Below are positions 1 to 6,500 of a DNA stretch of 8,328 bases, piece after piece. The notes beneath the pieces are model-generated. The model was not told the origin of the DNA. It ran no database searches and was given only the letters and a program-made list of their open reading frames with translations. Positions within the stretch are counted from its first letter, which is position 1. Each line of letters starts with the position of its first letter. A program made the translations under genes and the position numbers. The DNA is from Deltaproteobacteria bacterium. Lineage in GTDB: Bacteria > Desulfobacterota > DAOWNY01. The DNA is taken from positions 1-8,328 of the forward strand of contig DAOWNY010000073.1 in the NCBI GenBank assembly GCA_030642325.1. Reading direction: 5' to 3'.

Positions 1-114
1 CATAATGGCTTCTTTTCGTTTATTCTTTAAAACGATTAACCAGGGTTTTGACTTTGTCGAATTGCTTCAACAGACAAAAATCCAGGATAAAATGCTTCAG
101 AACCGCCATTATGT

Positions 115-128
115 CCCCCCCAAAAAAA
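115..128. repeat. C7A7 homopolymer junction
   Basis: Seven C residues (115-121) are followed directly by seven A residues (122-128). On the minus strand this reads T7G7, six bases before an ATG at 109, so the G-run sits where a ribosome binding site would be for a 29-residue frame. Such tracts are prone to slippage in replication and to sequencing error. No gene is clearly controlled by it. Confidence 0.6.
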
Positions 129-204
129 TGCCGACATTCCACAATGGGTATCCCGGATTTCACACTAACGTGAGCCAAGAGCAGACTTGACCTCCCCCTG
201 TTCT

Positions 205-239
205 GCAAATAGCAGCAAGGTTATTTGCCTGAGAGGCAG
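205..239. other. Two mutually exclusive small hairpins
   Basis: GCAAATA (205-211) pairs perfectly with TATTTGC (222-228) across a 10-nt loop. The 3' arm overlaps a second hairpin, TGCCT (226-230), loop GAG, AGGCA (234-238). The two stems share bases 226-228 and so cannot both form fully. There is no T-run directly after the second stem, so an intrinsic terminator is not supported. Function unknown. Confidence 0.35.
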
Positions 240-491
240 GTCACATTTTTGAAAAAGGCTATACCAAACTAAAATAAGAACCAAAGAAAATTCCTTTTGA
301 GGACGAGTCAATTAAGATAGTTCGAGTTAACTTCAAGGGACGGAATTTTAGAAGCGCTGATAAAACAACATCTTTCGCTTAAGTAATGCATTAAATCGTT
401 GGAGCCCCTCGTTTCTCCCTCAAGAAAGTAACCCATTGTGCCGATCAATGATAAGTAATTATTCTGAAAGTTTTTGGGTGCAAATATTTTT

Positions 492-520
492 TTGTGTTAT
501 TGAATATTAAAAAATATTAT
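492..520 (+). promoter_or_regulatory. Candidate sigma-70 type promoter for the 542 gene
   Basis: A TTGTGT hexamer (492-497) lies 17 bp before TATTAT (515-520). The -10 matches five of six consensus bases; the -35 matches only its TTG. Transcription would start near 527 and leave a leader of about 15 nt before the ATG at 542. The surrounding sequence is strongly AT-rich, which raises the chance of a false match. It would drive the 542 gene and the coupled LonB gene together. Confidence 0.35.
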
Positions 521-541
521 TACGGCCGTTAACCGGGAAAT

Positions 542-1693
542 ATGAATGTGAAAAATGATATCTGGGTGATTTCCGACGGAAGGCTTGTAACGCAGGATTT
601 AAGCAATATCTGCAAGAAAGCCGCATCAGGAGAGCCCATGGAATACAGGATTTCTGAATTAGCCTATTATCTTCTTAACCCTGGTCCGATAAAGGTTGAG
701 GACATGATAGTCGGCTGCAAAATAAAATACCGTAAACCTTCCATGGGGACAATAAAGAGGCTGATAAAAAGTCTTGGAGTCATAAAAGGCGGTGAAGATT
801 CCACTGCAGAAGAGATCATTTCTTCCTATAGAACCCGGAACCCTTCCTTTAAAGATTCCGGGTTGAATCTGCATTTCATGAAGATTGATGAGTTGCTCAG
901 GCCTTTTGATCCTGTCCGGAAAAAACTGGCCGCTCTTAATAAAGACGAAATCGAAGACATCACGGCCATATGTGAGGAAATAGGCGGGAACAGATATCCA
1001 TTGAACCTCTCGGGCAATATAAACGACAAAGTTAAATTTCTGACTAACTCCATATCAAAGCAGACAAAGGTTATACTGACCAAGGCCTATTTCATGAACG
1101 GTCTGTTCGAGATGAGGGGCTTCAAGTTTGAGTTGTGCCGAAACGGCAACGAATACCGTATAATACGATTTAAACTGGAAGATGAGATAAAGTACTGCGT
1201 ATTGAACAGTGATTATAGACTTCAATTCTGGGTTGAAGATGTCATGCTTATCAATTACCTGATCGCTTTTGAACAATCCATACAAATTGATTCAAAATTG
1301 AGAGACGCTGTTAATATGTGTGCCAGAGGTGAGGCAAAACCGCTTAAACTCTTTTTTTCCAAACAGCTTAATCAGAAATACTCTGAGAACCGTCTCCCCA
1401 TGATTTACCGGGAAATTCTGGAAACTTTTAAGATTGGGCAGAGCCAAAAGAGTTCGATTGCAAACACACTAAACAACCTTCAGAGCATAGTTTTTTTTAG
1501 ATATGCCCCAATATCGGGCCAAACAAGTCAGAAATTTTACACAAATATTTCGGTGATGCATGACCTCAAGGCACTTGAACCCATTAAGGCACAGATGCCC
1601 AATATTTATTCCGAGATCGACAGGAAGGTATCGAAATCTGATTCAGGAAGGCTTTACTTGATGGAATCAATGAGGGAAACACAGAATGCCTGA
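542..1693 (+). CDS. Protein of unknown family, coupled to LonB; possible winged-helix regulator or adaptor
   Basis: I do not recognise this 383-residue protein. It has no signal peptide or membrane segment and looks cytoplasmic. Residues about 36-84 read like a winged helix: a helix around ISELAYYLL, a second around VEDMIVGC, a recognition-like helix SMGTIKRLIKSLGVI, then a glycine turn. A second similar pattern lies at about 286-335 (IYREILETF, then KSSIANTLNNLQSIVFFRY and a short hairpin). Both are pattern readings, not motif hits. The centre (about 180-240) is rich in aromatic and beta-type residues. The ATG at 542 has only a weak GGGA upstream; Met33 at 638 has a much better AGGAG five bases before it, so a form shorter by 32 residues is possible. 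The gene ends inside the LonB start (8-bp overlap), implying translational coupling and a shared job. A DNA-binding regulator, protease adaptor or substrate are all open. Confidence 0.85.
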   Translation: MNVKNDIWVISDGRLVTQDLSNICKKAASGEPMEYRISELAYYLLNPGPIKVEDMIVGCKIKYRKPSMGTIKRLIKSLGVIKGGEDSTAEEIISSYRTRNPSFKDSGLNLHFMKIDELLRPFDPVRKKLAALNKDEIEDITAICEEIGGNRYPLNLSGNINDKVKFLTNSISKQTKVILTKAYFMNGLFEMRGFKFELCRNGNEYRIIRFKLEDEIKYCVLNSDYRLQFWVEDVMLINYLIAFEQSIQIDSKLRDAVNMCARGEAKPLKLFFSKQLNQKYSENRLPMIYREILETFKIGQSQKSSIANTLNNLQSIVFFRYAPISGQTSQKFYTNISVMHDLKALEPIKAQMPNIYSEIDRKVSKSDSGRLYLMESMRETQNA

Positions 1694-3929
1694 TGCTTAC
1701 AATGAAAATGATTACAAATGGATTAAGGAGCTCATGCTTTATCCGGAGACCCTTGAAAAGCGATTGAATTATATCAGGGATACATCCCGGGTCGAGGTGC
1801 CTGATGATCCCATTGAGAGAGTTATATTTCAGAGCAAAGCAAAGAAGGCCATCAGAAAGATAGCCCAAAACAGAGGGCATATGCTTATGGTCGGTAAGCC
1901 CGGTACGGGGAAATCGCTGTTGGCCGGCATGTTTAATCATATAATTGATAAGTCAATGGGTGAATATATAAGGCCCGGAGATTCTATCGCAGCCTATCCC
2001 GGAAAAGATGTTAACAATGTCAAGTTTGCCTATGCAGAGCCTAAAAAACTGGACCGGCATATTGCAAAGGTAAGAGAAGAGATAGAGACTGCCAAAAACA
2101 GTGTTGAGGAATTTTCCCTTTCCGAGCAGATTGGCTCCGTCAGGAAGGTGAAGAAATTACTTCTTATAGCTACCGGTTTAAGTATAGTAACCGGTATATT
2201 CTTCCCCACAGCATTTATCTTTACAGGACTGACGGGTATCGGGGCAATATTCATGTATATGCAGGAGAATAACCACAAGGTACAGGAGAAGATCCAGAGA
2301 GAGGCACAATCCGGAAAAATTCTCTCGGTTAAGCATATTCTGGATATGGTGCCCGAGGTTCTTTACGATCCAAGGAAAGGCACTAATCTTATGATAAATG
2401 TTTCTGAGCCCAGCTCGAGGAATATGAAGGGCGGATTCAGACATGACCCCTACCAGTCAGGGATCATGCAGACCCCGATTCATAAGAGGGCCTATCTCGG
2501 CGCACATGCAAAGGCCTCTATAATTTATATTGACGAGCTAAAAACCTTGATAAAAAGCAGATATATGTCCAGCTTGCTTGAGATTATGCAGAATAAGGAA
2601 TATATCCTCGAAGGAGGGAAAAATTCAGGAAGCGGAGCTGCCGACAGGTCTGAAAATTATATTAAGGCAGATAACATAATCATAGCCTGCTGTAACCATG
2701 ACACACTGGTTCACCTCCAGGAGGAGGGTGACGGGGCCTTTCTCAGCAGAATAGAGGACAAGGGAGAGATTGTACAGATGGAGAGTGGGGTGCCTGAGAC
2801 GGCAGAGCATGTTATGCAGGTTGCCCAGTACATTAAGCAGGAGATAATCAATCTGGATAAGGATTTTAAAGAAACCTGGGGTAAAGTGTTTGAAAAAGAG
2901 GGCCATGCGGGGGTCAGGAGAAGGAGTGCGAAGATTTTCGGCAAGCGCCTTCCCCCGGACTATAGGCTCGAGGTCCGTGATTTTTCCCGCAATGCCGTTG
3001 CCGAGGTTGTTAAGGAGCTGCGTTGCCGAAGCTTTGATGGTAAGCTGAGCTGTATCCTGAGGCCCCTAAACGGGATAATAAAAACTGCCGAACAAAATGC
3101 CATAGTAGATGGTGCCCGGTTAGTAGAACCGACACATATCAGGCATGCCCTTGACGAACACCTGAGCCTTGAGGGTGCAATTTCACAAGAGGTTATCGAG
3201 CACAAAAAAGACCTGAAAAAATACATAACATCCATGACAGACTCGATTGGTTATGTGGTAGGCCTGGCCGTTATAAACTCAAGGGCCGGGGGTCAGATGT
3301 TTGGCCAGCCCATGCCTATCCACTGTCAGGTCAATACAGGTGATTCCGACATCATCACTGCGCCGGGAAAAATAGGGGATATTGCAAAGGCTGCCGCTAA
3401 GAATGTAAGGGCATCAATAAAGAAATTTCTTCAGGGTGCAGGTGCTCCTTATGTGGGTTATGAAATGCATATCGAGTATATCCAGGCCCATGGCGGGGTT
3501 GAGGGCGATAGTGCATCAATTGCGATGGATGTGGGTTTGATATCTGATTTTATTCAGAGGCCGGTAAACCAGAAGTACGGGATAACCGGATCCCTGACAG
3601 GTGAAATTATTTTGGCGGTTGGTGGTGTGACGGAAAAAATCAGGTCAATTATGGACACGGATCTTACGATGGAGGGTGCATGTATTCCATGGCAGAATAA
3701 ATATGACATAGAACCGCTTCTTGTAAATATGGAATTTGAGTATATTCAGCAATACGATGTGCCGGGTATAAGGATCTACAGGACCGACAACAAGGGCGAT
3801 CCCTTTAACATCTATTTTTGCAAGACAAAATACAATGCATACAGAATCCTGATGGAACTGAGCAGGGAAGAAATCGAAGACAGCATGACCGAGAGATGCA
3901 GAAATGATCTCAAGCTCATGAGGGTATGA
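1686..3929 (+). CDS. lonB: LonB-type membrane-anchored ATP-dependent AAA+ serine protease
   Basis: This 747-residue protein degrades proteins using ATP, with its catalytic parts in the cytoplasm. The order matches archaeal LonB: entry segment VEVPDDPIERVIFQ (36-49), Walker A GKPGTGKS (70-77), a basic/acidic possibly coiled stretch (about 120-150), two hydrophobic membrane segments (about 157-174 and 177-193) inserted in the AAA+ module, the family signature around FRHDPYQSG (251-259), Walker B IIYIDEL (279-285), sensor-1 Asn337, arginine finger Arg355 and sensor-2-like Arg431. The C-terminal protease domain shows Ser609 in EGDSAS and Lys651 in GGVTEK, the Lon Ser-Lys dyad. The loop between them is one residue shorter than usual, and about 60 residues after residue 685 do not look like standard Lon. 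GAGGG at 1672-1676 supports the ATG at 1686. It overlaps the preceding gene by 8 bp. Bacterial Lon (LonA) lacks this inserted membrane pair, so horizontal origin from archaea or an archaeal-type bacterial lineage is likely. Confidence 0.95.
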   Translation: MPDAYNENDYKWIKELMLYPETLEKRLNYIRDTSRVEVPDDPIERVIFQSKAKKAIRKIAQNRGHMLMVGKPGTGKSLLAGMFNHIIDKSMGEYIRPGDSIAAYPGKDVNNVKFAYAEPKKLDRHIAKVREEIETAKNSVEEFSLSEQIGSVRKVKKLLLIATGLSIVTGIFFPTAFIFTGLTGIGAIFMYMQENNHKVQEKIQREAQSGKILSVKHILDMVPEVLYDPRKGTNLMINVSEPSSRNMKGGFRHDPYQSGIMQTPIHKRAYLGAHAKASIIYIDELKTLIKSRYMSSLLEIMQNKEYILEGGKNSGSGAADRSENYIKADNIIIACCNHDTLVHLQEEGDGAFLSRIEDKGEIVQMESGVPETAEHVMQVAQYIKQEIINLDKDFKETWGKVFEKEGHAGVRRRSAKIFGKRLPPDYRLEVRDFSRNAVAEVVKELRCRSFDGKLSCILRPLNGIIKTAEQNAIVDGARLVEPTHIRHALDEHLSLEGAISQEVIEHKKDLKKYITSMTDSIGYVVGLAVINSRAGGQMFGQPMPIHCQVNTGDSDIITAPGKIGDIAKAAAKNVRASIKKFLQGAGAPYVGYEMHIEYIQAHGGVEGDSASIAMDVGLISDFIQRPVNQKYGITGSLTGEIILAVGGVTEKIRSIMDTDLTMEGACIPWQNKYDIEPLLVNMEFEYIQQYDVPGIRIYRTDNKGDPFNIYFCKTKYNAYRILMELSREEIEDSMTERCRNDLKLMRV

Positions 3930-4064
3930 AAAAATAGTAACTACTAAGCGCTTGCTTAGAGCGTTAAAGAGACGATTAATATGCTTCAGCCCCCAGCCTA
4001 TACACCTGAGTTACCATAATTTTAGCCTTTCAGAACAGGGAATCAATATTTTATTCTTGAAGTC

Positions 4065-4084
4065 TTATATGTATTGACATATAA
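4065..4084. promoter_or_regulatory. Perfect 8-bp inverted repeat, operator-like, overlapping a -35-like TTGACA
   Basis: TTATATGT (4065-4072) and ACATATAA (4077-4084) are perfect inverted copies separated by ATTG. The centre and right arm contain TTGACA (4074-4079), a perfect -35 hexamer, but no acceptable -10 lies 16-18 bp downstream. Dyads of this size and spacing are typical binding sites for dimeric helix-turn-helix regulators. It is also AT-rich and could be chance. The nearest downstream gene starts more than 400 bp away. Confidence 0.35.
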
Positions 4085-4392
4085 CTGCCAATACCGTGCC
4101 ATCTCTAAAATGCCTTGAAAGGCGTGTAAATTCCTTTCCAAAAACTACGTCCAAAAGAAATGACCCTTGCGATATTTTACGCATAACGCAATGTTAACAG
4201 CATCTGCTCCGGATACCCATACTCTCAGGTTGACCAAACAATCGAGATGTGTTAGTTTTTTTTTGACCTTTCGTTGTTTGAAAAATATATGTCAAGCGTA
4301 TTTTTCGCACTTAGCTTACCGAGGGAAGCTTCAATTTGAGAAAAGCAGGATAAGTTTTTTTGTAATATCAAAATAAAACAGGGGTAACTGCA

Positions 4393-4422
4393 CCGTCATT
4401 CCCTGATGCGCGGGAATGACGG
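4393..4422. repeat. REP-like palindrome (11-bp arms, ATTCCC-N8-GGGAAT core)
   Basis: CCGTCATTCCC (4393-4403) and GGGAATGACGG (4412-4422) are perfect inverted copies around an 8-nt loop. The core has the pattern ATTCCC-N8-GGGAAT known from neisserial dRS3 elements. Similar GTCATTCCC palindromes occur as dispersed intergenic repeats in several proteobacteria. There is no T-run after the stem on either strand, so it is not a classic intrinsic terminator, although the stem is strong enough to affect RNA ends. Only one copy is present here, so its repeat status in the genome is an inference. Confidence 0.65.
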
Positions 4423-4518
4423 TAAAAGAGCCATACTTTAGGCAAACTATTCTTAAGTTAATGGCATTTAAGGGTGGATGCCTTGCCATGGAACAACTTA
4501 TATTTGAAGAAATGGACA

Positions 4519-5163
4519 ATGAGAAAAAATGTAAAAAAATTTGTTAAATTGGTTTCAGAGGTTCTCACTATTCAGGAGCCGGTATATGAGATAGGTTCTC
4601 TTCTCCCTCCCGGGCAGATGGAGCTTGCTGATCTTAGAACCTATTTTCCCGGCAAGGAATATGTCGGCTGCGATATGCAAGCTGGTCAGGGAGTGGACCG
4701 CATCGAAGATGTTGAAAATTTGTCCTTACAGAGTGAAACAGTTGGAACAGTTTTGATGATGGATACCCTGGAACACATCAAGAATTGCCACCGGGCATTA
4801 GATGAAATTCATCGGGTCTTGAAGCCGGGGGGCACGGTAATCATGACCTCGGTTATGGATTTTTTCATTCATTGCTATCCCTCAGACTACTGGAGATTTA
4901 CCCCCCATGCCTTCGATATATTGCTGGACCGCTTTTCCCATCGATTCATATTTTCCCAGGGATTCCCCATCTTTCCCCACACTATATTTGGAGTAGGTAT
5001 AAAGTCTAATAACTCCCATGGTGAGCCGCCCCGGTTTGAAGCGCTGGAATCCCGTTTAAAGGAAATATCATCCGGTGTCCCCGCTGCCCTGGTATTTAAG
5101 CCCCTGCTTTCTCTTGCTCAGGTCCTGTTAATATCAAAGCTGAAGATAACCACTTCCGATTAA
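4519..5163 (+). CDS. Class I SAM-dependent methyltransferase (Methyltransf_11-like)
   Basis: A Rossmann-fold methyltransferase of 214 residues from the chosen start. Numbering from an upstream GTG at 4474, the visible motifs are a reduced motif I (VYEIGSLLPPG, 37-47) with fewer glycines than the usual ExGxGxG, an acidic residue after strand 2 (YVGCD, Asp67), VLMMDTLEHI (93-102), and VLKPGGTVIMT (115-125). YWRFTP (139-144) resembles a segment seen in methyltransferases of surface-polysaccharide clusters. The ATG at 4519 is preferred because GAAGA precedes it by 8 bases; the GTG at 4474 has no usable spacing to a ribosome binding site and would add 15 residues. It precedes two glycosyltransferases in the same direction with a 40-58 bp gap, so it probably methylates a sugar, lipid or glycoside in the same pathway. 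The substrate cannot be deduced. Confidence 0.85.
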   Translation: MRKNVKKFVKLVSEVLTIQEPVYEIGSLLPPGQMELADLRTYFPGKEYVGCDMQAGQGVDRIEDVENLSLQSETVGTVLMMDTLEHIKNCHRALDEIHRVLKPGGTVIMTSVMDFFIHCYPSDYWRFTPHAFDILLDRFSHRFIFSQGFPIFPHTIFGVGIKSNNSHGEPPRFEALESRLKEISSGVPAALVFKPLLSLAQVLLISKLKITTSD

Positions 5164-5168
5164 CTCCT

Positions 5169-5201
5169 CAATAAGTTTAAGGTTTTTTGAACAATAAGTT
5201 T
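5169..5201. repeat. Short direct repeat CAATAAGTTT in the gap before the first glycosyltransferase
   Basis: CAATAAGTTT occurs at 5169-5178 and again at 5192-5201, a period of 23 bp, and fills most of the gap between the methyltransferase stop and the next gene. It could be a replication-slippage relic or a tandem regulator site; nothing distinguishes these. Confidence 0.3.
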
Positions 5202-5221
5202 GAATGTCCCGGCAGGTTTTT

Positions 5222-6496
5222 ATGGACCGTAAACAAAAAATTCTATTTATGCCCGAGGATGAAATTCTGGCCCATGCCGGCAGGATGTTGATGGTTGCCA
5301 AGGCACTGCGGGAAAAATTTACAGGGGAAATTATCTTCAGTGGAGGGGGGAAATATCATAATTTGTTCTCCCGGGCAGGTTTTCAATTCTATCCCATTAA
5401 AGGGAGCTTCCGAAAAATTATAGAACCGTTATTTAGCGGTAACTTGTCCCTTTTTAAGCTGCCTGCTTACCGGAGGGAATTGTTTGATATTTATCGGGAA
5501 CTCATCAAACAGGAATTGGAGCTGTATCAATCTTTGCAGCCGGATTTAATTATCTGTGATGCAAGACCTTCTGCAAGCCTCGCCGCTGAAATTTACGGAT
5601 TGCCTGTTATCTGGATAATCAATATCGGCACCCTCTCTTACAGTACTATCAAAAGGACTTTTCCCAAAACAAGCCCCCTGTTTACAAAGTTTCCCCGGCT
5701 CAGGGTAATAAATAAGTTACCCCCCGTAATGAGGGATTTCTTTTTCCCCGACTATCTTTTTCTGTTGGGCCGTTTTTTCTGGGTTAAATTTCATAATCAG
5801 TTGAGGGCCTCCTTTGGGCTGAAACCCTGGAATAATTATATGGATACTTTCCAGGCAAAACAGATCATCATGGCCGACATTGAATCAATGGCCCCCACGG
5901 CAAATTTACCTAAAAATTATCATTTTGTCGGCCCCCTGGTCTGGGAGCCGGAAATGGAATTGCCCGAACCTCTTAAGGACCAAAAAGACCTTATTTACAT
6001 TACCATGGGGTCAACCGGCGATCCTCAATTGTTTCATCCTTTGATCGAAGCTTTTTTAAATATGCCGGAGTTTAATGTGGTCTTAACTACCGGAGGGCTT
6101 CAAGAAGAAGAAAAACCGGTCCGATTGCCGGACAATGTCCGTCTTTACAAGTTTCTTCCCGGAACCCAAATAGTAAAACGGGCAAGGCTGGTGATTTGTC
6201 ATGGAGGACTGGGAACCATCTATCAGGCATTGGGTGAGGGAGTGCCCCTGATCGGAATCCCTTATTTTCCGGATCAGGAGACGATGGGAATCGGCAGAGC
6301 AGAGGCATTGGGGGCAGGACTGACCATATTACCCTATGAGCTGACCCCGGAAAGGATAATAACCGATGTTAAGAAGGTTCTTGCCGATGAGAGCTATAAA
6401 AAATCCGCCGCAAAAATTTCCTCTCAGTTTAATATTGATGAAGGACCGCATCGGGCAGCAGAGATAATTCTCGGGGAAATATCTAAGAATAGGTAA
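5222..6496 (+). CDS. GT1-family GT-B glycosyltransferase, copy A
   Basis: A cytoplasmic or membrane-peripheral glycosyltransferase of the UDP-glycosyltransferase/macrolide-glycosyltransferase type, moving a sugar from a nucleotide donor to an unknown acceptor. Numbering from the in-frame ATG at 5204, the N-terminal lobe carries LAHAGR (His24, position of the usual catalytic base) and CDARPSAS (118-125); the C-terminal lobe begins near YITMGSTG (265-272) and holds the donor-site signature HGGLGTIYQALGEGVP (333-348) with FPDQE (355-359). Length is normal for the family. I prefer the ATG at 5222 because the paralogue downstream aligns from about there and GGCAGG precedes it; the ATG at 5204 has no ribosome binding site and adds six residues. 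It follows the methyltransferase and precedes its own paralogue by 4 bp, so all three are probably cotranscribed. No signal peptide is present. The nature of the glycoside product is unknown. Confidence 0.88.
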   Translation: MDRKQKILFMPEDEILAHAGRMLMVAKALREKFTGEIIFSGGGKYHNLFSRAGFQFYPIKGSFRKIIEPLFSGNLSLFKLPAYRRELFDIYRELIKQELELYQSLQPDLIICDARPSASLAAEIYGLPVIWIINIGTLSYSTIKRTFPKTSPLFTKFPRLRVINKLPPVMRDFFFPDYLFLLGRFFWVKFHNQLRASFGLKPWNNYMDTFQAKQIIMADIESMAPTANLPKNYHFVGPLVWEPEMELPEPLKDQKDLIYITMGSTGDPQLFHPLIEAFLNMPEFNVVLTTGGLQEEEKPVRLPDNVRLYKFLPGTQIVKRARLVICHGGLGTIYQALGEGVPLIGIPYFPDQETMGIGRAEALGAGLTILPYELTPERIITDVKKVLADESYKKSAAKISSQFNIDEGPHRAAEIILGEISKNR

Positions 6497-6500
6497 AAAG

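Larger units (their letters stand above)
1..541. other. Intergenic region with no convincing gene
   Basis: No open frame here has a recognisable domain. A 61-codon frame on the plus strand (5-190) and a 62-codon frame on the minus strand (20-208) overlap each other. The minus frame contains an internal ATG at 109 that would give a 29-residue basic peptide ending at 20, with a G-run just upstream; I do not recognise it. The region holds a C7A7 junction (115-128), two overlapping hairpins (205-239) and, from about 485, an AT-rich stretch that probably contains the promoter of the next gene. A 9-bp inverted match links 1-9 and 105-113, but the window edge prevents judging whether it is part of a larger repeat. 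Confidence 0.6.
3930..4473. other. 544-bp non-coding region with inverted repeats
   Basis: No convincing gene is seen. A TTG-initiated 69-codon frame (4167-4376) has low-complexity composition and no ribosome binding site. Structures present are a 6-bp-stem hairpin just after the LonB stop (CTAAGC 3944-3949, loop GCTT, GCTTAG 3954-3959, no following T-run), an 8-bp inverted repeat at 4065-4084, a small hairpin with a TGAA loop (4110-4125, one G-T pair), and a REP-like palindrome at 4393-4422. The region probably separates the LonB unit from the glycosylation cassette. No promoter with both hexamers could be placed confidently. Confidence 0.6.

Noticed and set aside
1..113. Nine-base inverted match CATAATGGC (1-9) and GCCATTATG (105-113), as possible ends of a small mobile element
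   Set aside because: The match does not extend inward, the left side is cut by the window edge, and no target duplication can be tested.
5..208. Overlapping small frames on both strands at the left edge
   Set aside because: They overlap antisense, have no recognised domain, and neither has convincing start signals; kept only as part of the intergenic note.
1686..3929. CRISPR- or cyclic-nucleotide-linked Lon effector (such as a SAVED-Lon system)
   Set aside because: The protein has the full AAA+ LonB layout with membrane segments, and neither it nor the neighbour shows a SAVED or CARF domain; no CRISPR repeats are present.
3944..3959. Intrinsic terminator after LonB
   Set aside because: The stem is only 6 bp and is not followed by a T-run on the plus strand.
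4074..4102. Sigma-70 promoter using TTGACA at 4074-4079
   Set aside because: No -10-like hexamer occurs 16-18 bp downstream, so only the inverted repeat is reported.
4167..4376. TTG-initiated 69-codon plus-strand frame in the long intergenic region
   Set aside because: No ribosome binding site, no family resemblance, composition typical of non-coding DNA, and the frame is crossed by T- and A-runs.
4488..4547. Nineteen-codon frame (ATG at 4488, stop at 4545-4547) overlapping the methyltransferase start
   Set aside because: A possible leader peptide, but a short frame in A-rich DNA is expected by chance and its ribosome binding site spacing is long.
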